DNA of 64,000 nt from Pleurocapsa sp. PCC 7319 (GCF_000332195.1 NZ_KB235922.1:2380211-2444210); one strand, 5' to 3'. Shown: positions 43,532 to 52,865, counted from the first letter of the stretch. Translations and numbers: made by a program. Notes: generated from the letters alone by a model not told the origin.

Positions 43532-43635
43532 GATAGCTATTAGCTATCAGCCCTTTAGGTACTCTTCGAGAAGGCTCCGCCAACGACACTTTCTTTAACG
43601 AGGGGAACCCTCGCAACGAAGTGTCTCACTATCAG
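43532..43635. repeat. Modular dispersed repeat, copy 1
   Basis: The left module is CTATCAGCCCTTTAGGTACT followed by CTTCGAGAAGGCTCCGCCAA; the right module ends GTGTCTCACTATCAGCTTTT. Both modules recur, around different middle sequence, at 55919-56160. Confidence 0.8.
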
Positions 43636-43642
43636 CTTTTTG

Positions 43643-44068
43643 TTAATAACTCCACTGATTTTGTAGATTGTATTGACCCGTACCATTAATAATTAGATTA
43701 TTTTCGCCGATCGCTGCTGAATTCCCTGTAGCCTGTTGCACTGCTAATTGATTCTGAGGAGTTCCATAGTTTCCGTGTTGATTTTGAACACTAGCTTGAT
43801 CGATGTGATTAATTACTGCATTATTTTGACCAATGGCGGCAGCATTACTATGCCCCCCTTGAATGACCATTTGTCCAGAGCCATTGGGATTGCCATGCTG
43901 GTTTTGGACTGCAGACTGATGAACACCACTAGCAGCAAAATTATTGTTGCCAACGGCTGTGGCACTGCTGCTTCCGTGCTGAATAACTACTTGGTTCGCA
44001 CGAACAACATTGGGAATTAATAATATAGTTGCGGCAGCTATACCAATAGATAAGAATTTCTTAGACAT
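43643..44068 (-). CDS. Small secreted Asn/Gln-rich repeat protein (curlin-like)
   Basis: 141 residues. The signal peptide (FLSIGIAAATILLIPNVVRA) is followed by three ~40-residue repeats. Each contains VxQ...A-A-(V/I)-G-x-N-N and ends in (V/L)QNQ: ATAVGNNNFAASGVHQ, AAIGQNNAVINHIDQ and AAIGENNLIINGTGQ. The G-x2-N-x7-Q spacing matches the dodecapeptide of the cassettes at 19-29 kb, without the middle Gln. There is no Cys. It is a plausible amyloid-like or matrix protein; this rests on repeat pattern only. Confidence 0.75.
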   Translation of the reverse strand: MSKKFLSIGIAAATILLIPNVVRANQVVIQHGSSSATAVGNNNFAASGVHQSAVQNQHGNPNGSGQMVIQGGHSNAAAIGQNNAVINHIDQASVQNQHGNYGTPQNQLAVQQATGNSAAIGENNLIINGTGQYNLQNQWSY

Positions 44069-44498
44069 AATTTTTTACCTTAAAAGTTTGTATTAATTAT
44101 TGATTACGTTTCGAGTTGACAGAATATGCACATTTCTCCTCAAAATATATCTAGCTTAATTTGGCGATCGGTCGGCTACCCTAAAGGACTCGGCTTCGCC
44201 ATCGCGCGAAGCCTAATCGCCATAAAAATTCAAATTCAATCATTAAGCGCGAATTATTACTTTTCTTATTTGATTACTTTGGTGGTCTGCTAGTTCCTAA
44301 AAACGAAAAATTAAAACTAATAATAAAATTGCCTTCGCTTAGTTTAACCGAGTAAATCAAGCAGGTTATTAAAGATATTAACTGTTACTAATACCGAATT
44401 TTTGGGAACTTTATAATCAAAGCTCCTGTAATGTTCAGTTGATCAAAATATCATTTACGGCAAGTTTCTATCTAATAACCAATCAAAATTATATATTT
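44069..44498. other. Spacer with dispersed palindromic repeat at 44164-44222
   Basis: Divergent upstream region. GGCGATCGGTCGGCTACCCT, then GACTCGGCTTCGCCATCG and GCGAAGCCTAATCGCC form a GC-rich, partly palindromic block like those at 41.8 and 56 kb. The rest is AT-rich with no gene. Confidence 0.6.
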
Positions 44499-46244
44499 AT
44501 GAAATATTGGTGTTTTTTTACTCAATCAGGAAATAAAAAAAGTATTATTGTTACTTTTTTATCTACATTATTGTTTTTAACCTCCTGTAGTAACAGCCAA
44601 ACAAATCAAAGTAGAAATAGTAACCCTAGTACCAAAGGATTTGAAGTCAAATTTTTAGTTGGTAGTGATTTAGCTCAATTCTGCCGACAAGCAGCAACTC
44701 AATTAAATCAAACTCAACCGAAAATTAATAATGGACAAAATTTTTACCTGACCTGCGAAGCTAAGGGTAGTGGAGATGTGGTGGAAGATGTACTTGCTTT
44801 AGCTAAGCAGTTTCAAACAGGTAATATTACCCCCGAAGCAGCAGATTTTCCGACCTTACTTTCTGTAGATGGAGAAATTTATCAAAGCCAGTTGGTTTAT
44901 CAAATGGATAAACTTTTCCCCGGACAAAATTATATTCCTAGCATTACTGATTCTCCTTTAATTGCCTATAGTCCAATGGTTTTTATGACCACAAAGCAAT
45001 TTGCTAAAGGATTGGAAAAAAGTAACGATCTCTACACAACTTTAGCCAAAACCGAAAATCATCAACAGCTAGATAGTAGTGCGCCACCCATACCTATTAC
45101 TTATGTTCATACTGCACCAACTCGCTCCAATTCTGGTTTACAAACGTTAGTTGCTCAATTTACATCTGTTGCTAACAAACAACCTGAAGATTTAACCATA
45201 ACAGATGTACAAAAATATCAACAGCAAGTCAAAGAGATTCAAAGTAAAATCACTCGCTATGGCAAATCTACCGGAAATCTAGCGCGTTCAATGGTAGAAA
45301 ATGGTGTATTTTGGGCTTCTGTTGGTTCAGTTTATGAATCTTTGGTGATATCAGCTAATAGCCAAACGGGTAATAATCAAACTCAATACCAGGCTGTTTA
45401 TCCTCAAGCTACTTTTAGTTCTAATATACGAGCAATTTTACCCAATGCTCCTTGGGTAAGTTCAGCAGAAAAAGAAGCTGCAACTAAAATAATTGAGTTT
45501 ATGCGTCAACCAAAAGTTCAACAAATTGCTACTAATTTAGGCTTACGTCCCGGTGTTCCTGGAGTCAAGTTAGGCAGGAAATTTTCACCTCAATTTGGTG
45601 TTAATCCTCAACCAAAGTATGAATCTTATCGTCCACCCCAGCCTGAAGTTGTAGAGGCGATGTTAGAAAGTTGGCAAAATTATGCCAAAAAAGCTTCTCA
45701 AGTCGCAATTGTCGTTGATACTTCAGGTTCGATGCAAGGAACTAAAATAGCAGCCATCAAAAGTACTTTACTGAACTATATTCAAAACTTAGGAGAAAAA
45801 GAAAAAATTGCGTTAATTAGCTTTAATTCTCAAATTAATCCTCCAGTATTAGTGGAAGGCAATCAAGCTGGAAAAAATAAAGGTATAAAATTCATTAGTA
45901 ACTTGAAAGCTAATGGCAAAACAAGACTGTACGATAGTAGCCTTTATGCTCGTGATTGGTTACTCAAAAATCCTCGTCCAGATGCCATTAATGCTGTGTT
46001 GATATTAACTGATGGCGAAGATTCTGGCTCCAAAATAAATCTTCAACAACTCTCACAGAAATTGCAAGAAAGTAATTTTGAATCGGGAGAAAATATTGCT
46101 TTTTTTACAGTTGGTTATGGACAAGAGGGAGAATTTAATCCTCAAGCCTTACAAAAGATTGCTGAGTTAAATGGAGGATACTATCGCAAAGGTAATCCAC
46201 AAACTATTTCTAGTTTGATGGCAGATTTACAAGTGGAATTTTAA
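44499..46244 (+). CDS. Lipoprotein with solute-binding-like domain and C-terminal VWA domain
   Basis: 581 residues from ATG 44499. The lipobox LLFLTSC follows a hydrophobic leader. Residues ~50-370 form a type 2 periplasmic-binding fold (FLVGSDLAQFCRQAA, PTRSNSGLQTLVAQ, VYESLVIS, QPKVQQIATNLGLRPGVPG). Residues ~400-580 are a von Willebrand A domain with a complete MIDAS (IVVDTSGSMQGTK, TRLYDS, LILTDGEDSG). Such fusions are anchored outside the membrane and bind a ligand with metal dependence. It is the first of four same-strand genes; the last, 47650-48750, is a paralogue of the binding domain without VWA. Confidence 0.85.
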   Translation: MKYWCFFTQSGNKKSIIVTFLSTLLFLTSCSNSQTNQSRNSNPSTKGFEVKFLVGSDLAQFCRQAATQLNQTQPKINNGQNFYLTCEAKGSGDVVEDVLALAKQFQTGNITPEAADFPTLLSVDGEIYQSQLVYQMDKLFPGQNYIPSITDSPLIAYSPMVFMTTKQFAKGLEKSNDLYTTLAKTENHQQLDSSAPPIPITYVHTAPTRSNSGLQTLVAQFTSVANKQPEDLTITDVQKYQQQVKEIQSKITRYGKSTGNLARSMVENGVFWASVGSVYESLVISANSQTGNNQTQYQAVYPQATFSSNIRAILPNAPWVSSAEKEAATKIIEFMRQPKVQQIATNLGLRPGVPGVKLGRKFSPQFGVNPQPKYESYRPPQPEVVEAMLESWQNYAKKASQVAIVVDTSGSMQGTKIAAIKSTLLNYIQNLGEKEKIALISFNSQINPPVLVEGNQAGKNKGIKFISNLKANGKTRLYDSSLYARDWLLKNPRPDAINAVLILTDGEDSGSKINLQQLSQKLQESNFESGENIAFFTVGYGQEGEFNPQALQKIAELNGGYYRKGNPQTISSLMADLQVEF

Positions 46245-46324
46245 TTTAGTGAACAATTGACAATTGACAATTAATAGTTATGAATTAATTTCTTATCCGA
46301 CAATATTATTAATCAGTAAAAATT

Positions 46325-47044
46325 ATGAAATTAGTCAATCCATTATATTATCCGTTAGCTATTTTAGCTGGGGGAATAACTTTGGTAATTGGAATACGCC
46401 TAATTCATTTACCTAGTTTAATTATGTTGCCGACTGCAACGGCGATCGCCACGGGAACCTCTATTCTTTTGAGTCAAAATGAAATCAATAAAATTAATTT
46501 AGATAATCCAGCATTAGCTAAAGAAATTAAGTCAGTACAACAGCAAGTAATATTATTGATTGACAAAGCTGAAGACTTACGCAACGAAGCCCAACAAATG
46601 TTGACTTCATCAACACAACTAGAATTACTTACAGCCGTTGAGTATGCCTGCGATCGCACCCAAGAATTACCGGAAAAAGTCAAGCAATTAGTACAACATT
46701 TACAAGGTTCTAATTCTTTATTATCGATAGCTGAACTAGAAAAACAATTAGCTGAAGCAAAGGCTAAACAACAAAATAGCTCTGGTATTGCTAAAAAACA
46801 ATTAAAACAATTGGTAGCCAGTCTGGAAAATAATCTTAAATTAGTACAACAAGGTCAAGATGCTCGTCAAGCACAGGTAGTTTCTTTAAATACTTTAGTG
46901 ATTGAATCGGCAGGATTATTACAACAGTTGCAAAATCGCTTACAAACTTCTAATTTGAATAATTCAGAAGAAATCAATGAATTAAAAGAATTGAGTGAGG
47001 AACTGAAAACTGTACAGGCAAATGTTGATTTATTAATTATCTAA
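46325..47044 (+). CDS. Unrecognised membrane-anchored coiled-coil protein
   Basis: 239 residues. Two N-terminal hydrophobic segments (YYPLAILAGGITLVIGIRLI and LIMLPTATAIATGTSILLS) precede ~170 residues of charged helix and coiled coil: VQQQVILLIDKAEDLRNEAQ, LAEAKAKQQNSSGIAKKQLK and INELKELSEELKTVQANVDL. No enzymatic motif is seen. It is placed between the VWA lipoprotein and two further envelope proteins with short gaps, so it is probably a structural or linker subunit of one complex. Confidence 0.65.
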   Translation: MKLVNPLYYPLAILAGGITLVIGIRLIHLPSLIMLPTATAIATGTSILLSQNEINKINLDNPALAKEIKSVQQQVILLIDKAEDLRNEAQQMLTSSTQLELLTAVEYACDRTQELPEKVKQLVQHLQGSNSLLSIAELEKQLAEAKAKQQNSSGIAKKQLKQLVASLENNLKLVQQGQDARQAQVVSLNTLVIESAGLLQQLQNRLQTSNLNNSEEINELKELSEELKTVQANVDLLII

Positions 47045-47054
47045 ATAACTGTAT

Positions 47055-47675
47055 ATGTTTTCTAAACAGATAAGTAACTTGATAGTTAGATTTATTGGTA
47101 ATACATTTATTGGGACAATTTTATTAATTTACTTTTTATTCTCTAGTTCAATTATTTTTCTGACTTCAGTGGGAGCTAAAACTATTTGCGATCGCTTAGA
47201 ACCAAACTATGTAATCTGCGAACAAGAAGAATTAAGATTTGATCGGTTAATTAGACAAGAAAAAACTTCTTTTAGATTAATAGATGTTGTAATTAAAAAC
47301 AAGATAACTGGTTCAGTTCATAAAATCAGAGATAGTAAAGAACGATATGGAACATTAGAAAAAAAATATAACCTTTACTTGAAAACAGAAAATGGTCTTA
47401 TTTTATATAACTATTACTCCTATTTATCTGATGCACAATCTACGGCAGAAGTGATACTCAACTATATAAAAGAACAGCCTAATCCTAAATCTTATCTTTT
47501 AAATATCAGAAATAATGTTTTAAAAATATATCCTCAAAGTAAATATTTTTACATCAATATATTTATATCAATTTTAGGCTGGTTAATTCTGATTATTATT
47601 GTTCAACCTATATTCAGACAAATCAATAAATTTACAGTGACCCAAGAACATGATTCATCAATCCAAGCAAAATAA
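47055..47675 (+). CDS. Unrecognised bitopic membrane protein of the VWA cluster
   Basis: 206 residues. An N-terminal helix (FIGTILLIYFLFSSSIIFLT) and a C-terminal helix (YINIFISILGWLILIIIVQP) bracket a ~120-residue soluble domain. The soluble part starts KTICDRLEPNYVICEQEELR, with two Cys possibly disulfide-bonded, and contains IRDSKERYGTLEKKYNLYLK. It starts 10 bp after the previous gene and overlaps the next by 26 bp, so it is part of the same transcript. The function is unknown. Confidence 0.6.
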   Translation: MFSKQISNLIVRFIGNTFIGTILLIYFLFSSSIIFLTSVGAKTICDRLEPNYVICEQEELRFDRLIRQEKTSFRLIDVVIKNKITGSVHKIRDSKERYGTLEKKYNLYLKTENGLILYNYYSYLSDAQSTAEVILNYIKEQPNPKSYLLNIRNNVLKIYPQSKYFYINIFISILGWLILIIIVQPIFRQINKFTVTQEHDSSIQAK

Positions 47676-48750
47676 AATTATTACTTCTTTAGGAATTATT
47701 TTAGCTTCTTTAGGTTTGACCTATGCACCTATACCTGGGGTTAAACAAACTATTATTGTTGTTAGTGGAACAGAATTAAAAGAGCCGTTACAAGAGTTAG
47801 AAACTAGATTTGAGCAGAATAATTCTCGCGTAGATTTAGAATTAAAATTTCAAGGTTCTCAGGATATGGTTAATAATTATATTGACCAAAAAAATGATTT
47901 TAGCCCAGCTATTTTAATTCCGGCAAATGAACAAATCTTATCCGAATTAGATAATCGCTGGAAAGCACAAAATAATAGTGAACCATTTTACTATTCTCCT
48001 CAAGCGATCGCCAAAACTATTTTAGTGGCAATAGCCTGGCAGGAACGAGGCGATATTCTTTTTGCTGATGGTAATTTTTCTTGGTCCAGTATTGAACGAG
48101 CAATGCAACAAAGGAACTGGTCAAAAATTGGCGGGAAATCTAACTGGGGTAGCTTCGATTTTGTCATGACTAATCCCACTCGTTCTAATAGCGGTCAATT
48201 AACTTTGAGCTTATGGGGGCAATCCAAACAAAATAATTCTCTCAACAATACCCAGACAGAACTTGAATCTCTGTATACCCTAATTAAAAAATCAGTATAT
48301 CAAGCACCCCGTTCCACGGATATTTTGCTACAAGAATTTATTACCCGCGGTGCTAACGATGGAGATGTAGCTACAGTATATGAAAGTATTGCTTTACATC
48401 GTTGGTCTCAAACTAAACTTGCCCAGAGCCAACCATACCAAATATACTATCCCAATCCAACTATTCAAACTATTGCTACTGCTGCTATTGTCCGACAAAA
48501 TATCGATCAAAATACCGCTAAAGTAGCTCAGAAATTTATTGATTTTATTACCCAGCCACAACAACAACAGGTTTTTGTCCAGTATGGCTTTCGTCCTGTA
48601 ATTCCAAATCTAAATTTATCATCGGTTTCTAATAGCCCTTGGTCACAAAATATTCCTGGTGTCATCTCAAATCCCTCCGTAAAGATAGAACAACCTCCAA
48701 ATTCACAGGAAATTGCCGAGATTCAACGTTTATGGAATCGAGTTCGTTAA
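47650..48750 (+). CDS. Extracellular solute-binding-like protein, paralogue of the VWA lipoprotein's N-domain
   Basis: 366 residues. A signal or anchor helix (IITSLGIILASLGLTYAPIP) is followed by a type 2 periplasmic-binding fold: TIIVVSGTELKEPLQELETR, NPTRSNSGQLTLSLWG, VATVYESIALHRW and QPQQQQVFVQYGFRPVIPN. The motifs PTRSNSG, VYES and GxRPxxP are shared with 44499-46244. There is no lipobox Cys and no VWA. It overlaps the upstream gene by 26 bp, which suggests coupled translation. No ABC permease or ATPase is nearby, so ordinary transport is not implied. Confidence 0.75.
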   Translation: MIHQSKQNKIITSLGIILASLGLTYAPIPGVKQTIIVVSGTELKEPLQELETRFEQNNSRVDLELKFQGSQDMVNNYIDQKNDFSPAILIPANEQILSELDNRWKAQNNSEPFYYSPQAIAKTILVAIAWQERGDILFADGNFSWSSIERAMQQRNWSKIGGKSNWGSFDFVMTNPTRSNSGQLTLSLWGQSKQNNSLNNTQTELESLYTLIKKSVYQAPRSTDILLQEFITRGANDGDVATVYESIALHRWSQTKLAQSQPYQIYYPNPTIQTIATAAIVRQNIDQNTAKVAQKFIDFITQPQQQQVFVQYGFRPVIPNLNLSSVSNSPWSQNIPGVISNPSVKIEQPPNSQEIAEIQRLWNRVR

Positions 48751-49113
48751 TTATTGAGCAGTTATAAAAAAGTTATCAAATTAATATTCAAAAAAGCCTA
48801 AAGACTATTTTTTATCGCTACTTTAGTGGGATACTACTTATATAAAGATTTTCATTTAAATGAAATACGGTCAATAACTTTTTTGTTGATTGTAAATAGT
48901 TGATAGTTAATTGGCGATACCTTACTAATTTGATCAACGCTGTATGAAGCTACTCCCTATAGGGGAATAAAGATTGTGTAAAGCAGTTTACATTAAAAAT
49001 AACTATAGGCAATCATAGTAAGTAATAAATAGTAAGTGATAACAAGTACTTAAAAATACTTAAGCATTCTGGTTTTTAGAGTGATTATTTTATAATTAAT
49101 TTATTGATTTAGC
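48751..49113. other. AT-rich spacer
   Basis: No gene is seen. ATTTCATTTAAATGAAAT-like palindromic DNA lies near 48850, and TAGTAAGT-type short repeats near 49020. Confidence 0.45.
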
Positions 49114-50136
49114 ATGATTCGCATTCTGATAGTAGACGATCAAAAAATGGTTCGAGAAGCACTCAAAATATCTCTTGAACCAGAAAAAGATTTGCAAATA
49201 GTTGGTACTGCAAGCAATGGTTTTGCTGCCATCGACCAAGTAAAAGCACTGCAACCAGATGTGGTATTAATGAATATGGAAATGCCCGGTTTAGATGGAG
49301 CTAGCACGACCAAAGAAATCACTAATAAATTTATTAATACTAAAGTTTTAATCCTTACTTCTTATGATACTGATGACTATATTACTAAATCTTTGGCTAT
49401 GGGAGCCAAAGGCTATCTATTAAAAGATACGGATGCTGAAGATATTGCTATAGCTATTCGCAACATTTATAAAGGATATACTCAAATTGGACCTGGACTA
49501 CTTGAAAAATTATTAGTGCATACAGACTCAGGTGTGATCTTAAGTAAACTAAAACAGATAACTCCTTTAAAGCCCGATCTTAAGTTGCCAGAAGCCAGAC
49601 CAACTTATGTAAAAACACATCAAATAATTGCCAATTTGCAATCTACCTGTCGCAAAAATCAAGCAGAAATTGATAGACTAAATAATAGCTTAAATAATAA
49701 TATTCAAGAGTTACCTAAAATTAAAAAAAATCTAATTAATCAGACAAAATATATGTGGCTGATCTGGATGTTTTGGTTGCTCACTATGCCAATAATTGGG
49801 TTAACTCTGTTTAATCTTCATACTAAAACCCATAGTCTGCAAAAGAATGATATTCCTACAGAAAGAATTGGTATTGATGGAGAATTTAGTCTTCATGGCA
49901 TAGCTCAAAGAGTAACTAGGGCTTTTGAAGAAGATCCATTAATCAAAGGTATTTCTACTGTTCATGTAGCCCAAGAACACGATGCTATTATTTTGAAAGG
50001 AAAAATTGCTGATACGGCTATTTTAAGGCGTATGGAAAATATCGCCAAAACTATTAAAGGAGTTAATAAAGTTCATACTAGCCAAGTCAAAGTTCATCCA
50101 CAACTAGAGTCAGATATCCTCGGTTCAGAGAGATGA
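49114..50136 (+). CDS. Receiver-TM-BON fusion with Asn in place of the phospho-acceptor Asp
   Basis: 340 residues. The NarL-type receiver domain (about 1-125) keeps the acidic pair D8/D9 and the Lys in KGYLLKDTD, but position 54 reads VVLMNMEMPGLDG, so Asp54 is Asn. No HTH follows. Instead there is a ~75-residue linker with coiled coil (LQSTCRKNQAEIDRLNNSLN), one membrane helix (YMWLIWMFWLLTMPIIGLTL) and a C-terminal BON domain (HAxxLKGKIADTAILRRMEN-like, then IKGVNKVHTSQVKV). The order suggests a cytoplasmic pseudo-receiver linked to an extracytoplasmic lipid-binding-type BON domain. The partner kinase, if any, is not adjacent. Confidence 0.85.
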   Translation: MIRILIVDDQKMVREALKISLEPEKDLQIVGTASNGFAAIDQVKALQPDVVLMNMEMPGLDGASTTKEITNKFINTKVLILTSYDTDDYITKSLAMGAKGYLLKDTDAEDIAIAIRNIYKGYTQIGPGLLEKLLVHTDSGVILSKLKQITPLKPDLKLPEARPTYVKTHQIIANLQSTCRKNQAEIDRLNNSLNNNIQELPKIKKNLINQTKYMWLIWMFWLLTMPIIGLTLFNLHTKTHSLQKNDIPTERIGIDGEFSLHGIAQRVTRAFEEDPLIKGISTVHVAQEHDAIILKGKIADTAILRRMENIAKTIKGVNKVHTSQVKVHPQLESDILGSER

Positions 50137-50226
50137 AAATCAAAAATCAGCTTAGAAATATTGTTCATATTAATCTGTAGGATTAGAATAATTTTGTTTT
50201 AGTACAAATTGAGAATCTATTTTCCG

Positions 50227-51300
50227 ATGATCGATAGACGACGATTTGCTTTTACGTGGATGTTAATTGTTGGATTGATCTCAAGTTTTTGTTTTCACTA
50301 CACGCTAGCTAATCAAAGCTCAATAGAATCAGCTCAGGAAATATCGTCTCAAACAGAAACTATTGTCCAAGACTTATATTTACCACCTCGCAAAGACTTC
50401 CGGATCGTCGTGATTAGCGATCTTAATAGTCAGTATGGTTCAACAGAATACGAACCCGAAGTGGATCGGGCGATCGCCCTAATACCAGAATGGCAACCTG
50501 ATTTAGTTCTCTCCGGTGGGGATATGATTGCCGGACAAAAAGCATCCCTTACCCAGTCACAAATTGAAGCTATGTGGACGGCTTTTGATCGTCATGTGGC
50601 TGCGCCTTTACGTCAATACAATATTCCTTTTGGATTTACTATTGGTAATCATGATGGTTCAGGAGCAATTAAGAACCAAACCTTGATTTTTGAAAACGAG
50701 AGAGATTTAGCTAAAGCATATTGGAGTCAAAAGCAGCATAAATTAGGTTTAGACTTCGTAGATCGGGCTAATTTTCCTTTTTATTATAGTTTTCGGCAAA
50801 ATAGTATATTTTTCTTAGTCTGGGATGCTAGTACTCATATTATTTCTGAACAACAATTAGCTTGGGTTAAGAAGGCACTAAAAAGTGAAGCAGCCCAACA
50901 AGCTTCCATGCGTATTTCCATTGGACATCTACCTCTATATCCTGTCGCGGCCACCAAAAATAAGCCAGGGGAATACTTAGCTAATGCTCAAGAATTGCGA
51001 TCGCTCTTAGAAAAAAATCAAGTTCACCTATATATTAGTGGACATCATCACGCATACTATCCAGGTAAAAAAGGGGAATTAGAATTATTGCACGCAGGAG
51101 CATTAGGTCAGGGATCAAGACAATTAATTCATAGTGATGCCCTGCCTCACCAAACCATCACGATTGTTGATTTAGATCTGACAAAAACCCAGCTTATCTA
51201 TACCACCTACGATCCCAGCACTTGGGAAATAATTTCTTTAGAAGAACTCCCTCTATCAATTACGGGAGAGAACGGTACTATTTTTAGACATGATTTCTAA
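50227..51300 (+). CDS. Secreted calcineurin-like metallophosphoesterase
   Basis: 357 residues from ATG 50227; an upstream TTG is in frame. The N-terminal MIDRRRFAFTWMLIVGLISS is a membrane signal. Metallophosphoesterase motifs: FRIVVISDLNSQYG (usual DxH altered to DLN), LVLSGGDMIAGQ (GDxx), FTIGNHDGSG (GNHD), RISIGHLPLYP and YISGHHHAYYPG (GHxH). The His of motif I is replaced by Asn, as occurs in some subfamilies. The substrate is unknown. It is followed by the cobalamin riboswitch of cbiX. Confidence 0.85.
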   Translation: MIDRRRFAFTWMLIVGLISSFCFHYTLANQSSIESAQEISSQTETIVQDLYLPPRKDFRIVVISDLNSQYGSTEYEPEVDRAIALIPEWQPDLVLSGGDMIAGQKASLTQSQIEAMWTAFDRHVAAPLRQYNIPFGFTIGNHDGSGAIKNQTLIFENERDLAKAYWSQKQHKLGLDFVDRANFPFYYSFRQNSIFFLVWDASTHIISEQQLAWVKKALKSEAAQQASMRISIGHLPLYPVAATKNKPGEYLANAQELRSLLEKNQVHLYISGHHHAYYPGKKGELELLHAGALGQGSRQLIHSDALPHQTITIVDLDLTKTQLIYTTYDPSTWEIISLEELPLSITGENGTIFRHDF

Positions 51301-51369
51301 GGCAAATATAATTTATGTTTAATTTAGAAAAAACTAATCTTATAAAAGTTACCATTAAGTCCGAGCTAC

Positions 51370-51512
51370 CAGATAATCGGTTCTAATGGAAATCAGCCAT
51401 TAGAAGTAATGGGGAAAGATTGGTGAAAATCCAACGCTGTCCCGCAACTGTGATGAGATATATATGTGAATATTTATCGTAAATCTCTTAGTCAGGATGC
51501 CCGCCGATTGCA
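51370..51512 (+). ncRNA. Cobalamin (B12) riboswitch controlling cbiX
   Basis: The leader contains the conserved B12-box elements in order: GGGGAAAGATTGGTGAAAAT, CCAACGCTGTCCCGCAACTG and, after the variable arm, AGTCAGGATGCCCGCC. These match the adenosylcobalamin riboswitch core. It ends ~45 bases before the cbiX ATG, so regulation of cobalt-chelatase expression by cobalamin is expected. The outer P1 limits are approximate. Confidence 0.93.
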
Positions 51513-51556
51513 ACAGTTAACTCCATATATATCTGCGAGGTACGGATATTCAACTA

Positions 51557-52555
51557 ATGGTTATAGCAAATTCTTTAGAGCGATCGATTTTTAATTCACT
51601 GCAATTACCACCTTTACCCAATCCCAAACCCTTACTAGCAATCGGTCATGGTACCAGAAACGCAAGTGGTAGACAAACTTTTCTGGATTTTGTCGAAACC
51701 TACCAAAAATTAGACACTTCTCGTCCTGTTATTCCCTGTTTTTTAGAACTAACTGAGCCAACAATTCAACAAGGAGTAGAAGCCTGTATCGAGCAAGGCT
51801 ATACAGAAATTACTGCTTTGCCAATTTTGTTGTTTGCTGCCAGACATAACAAATTTGACGTTACCAACGAACTAGATCGAGCGCGATCGCCTTATCCAAA
51901 GTTAAGCTTTAATTATGGTCGTCACTTTGGCATCACGCCGAAAATTATCGAGCTGTGGCGCGATCGCTTGGCAGAATTAGATCGACCCGATAAAAATCCC
52001 CACAATATCTCCCGAGAAGATACTGTCTTATTATTTGTCGGGAGAGGTTCTAGCGATCCCGATGCCAATGGAGATGTCTGCAAACTAGCTAGAGTAATCT
52101 GGGAAGGAAGTGGTTACAAGACAGTAGAAACTTGTTTTATTGGTATTAGTCATCCCCGTTTAGAAGAAGGTTTTCGTCGGGCATACCTATATCAAGCCAA
52201 ACGCATTATTGTTCTCCCTTATTTTCTATTTACGGGGACTTTGATGTCCAAAATCATTAACATTTCCGCTCAACAACAGGAACAACACCCCGATATCGAT
52301 ATTGCCTGCTTATCTGAAATGGGAATTGCACCTCAACTATTACAGGTAATTAGAGAGCGAGAAATTGAAGCTCAGTTAGGGCAAGTAGCGATGAATTGTG
52401 AAATGTGCAAGTTTCGCTTAGCCGCAGTAGATGGACATGGAAACGGGTATCATCATCATGCTCATCACCATCACGGACACCATCATCATCACCCTAATGG
52501 TGATCCCTACGCCAAACTAGAAGATTATCATCAGCGCATTTGGAAAACACCTTGA
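51557..52555 (+). CDS. cbiX: Sirohydrochlorin cobaltochelatase CbiX with His-rich tail
   Basis: 332 residues. CbiX inserts Co2+ into sirohydrochlorin in anaerobic-type cobalamin synthesis. The N-terminal half has [20 protein letters not shown] (catalytic His) and [18 protein letters not shown]. The C-terminal half repeats the fold with [16 protein letters not shown] and [18 protein letters not shown], so it is a two-domain long-type CbiX. A stretch after residue 295 is packed with His ([14 protein letters not shown]), likely a metal store. The cobalamin riboswitch directly upstream confirms the pathway. Confidence 0.95.
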   Translation: MVIANSLERSIFNSLQLPPLPNPKPLLAIGHGTRNASGRQTFLDFVETYQKLDTSRPVIPCFLELTEPTIQQGVEACIEQGYTEITALPILLFAARHNKFDVTNELDRARSPYPKLSFNYGRHFGITPKIIELWRDRLAELDRPDKNPHNISREDTVLLFVGRGSSDPDANGDVCKLARVIWEGSGYKTVETCFIGISHPRLEEGFRRAYLYQAKRIIVLPYFLFTGTLMSKIINISAQQQEQHPDIDIACLSEMGIAPQLLQVIREREIEAQLGQVAMNCEMCKFRLAAVDGHGNGYHHHAHHHHGHHHHHPNGDPYAKLEDYHQRIWKTP

Positions 52556-52865
52556 GCGATTTACTTAACCCCTGTTCGGGTTAAGACAATTTAAGGGTGA
52601 GGTCAGCTTTAAGCTTTAAGCTCTAAGCTTTTTGGTCTTATTTTCTCCCTACCTTTTCATGATTTAAGGAAAATCATGGTTTTTCAACAACGTGGTTGGA
52701 CATGCTGGGCGGGGCGTACAAGGGGGCGAAAACGCTTCGCCCCACAGCCCCTTGGAAACCCCAGCGTCCCCCATGTTCAATCAATTGCTCAATAAGTCTT
52801 CCAACTTATCTCGAACTCAGTTTAAAACTAATAACTCCGAACTCCGAACTCCGAATTCTCGCTTC
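52556..52865. repeat. Repeat-filled spacer
   Basis: It contains AGCTTTAAGCTTTAAGCTCT near 52607 and a GC-rich block at about 52700-52775 with CTTCGCCCCACAGCCCCTTG, related to CCGCCCACAGCCCCTTGGGA near 56020. The small open frame over it is not supported as a gene. Confidence 0.65.
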
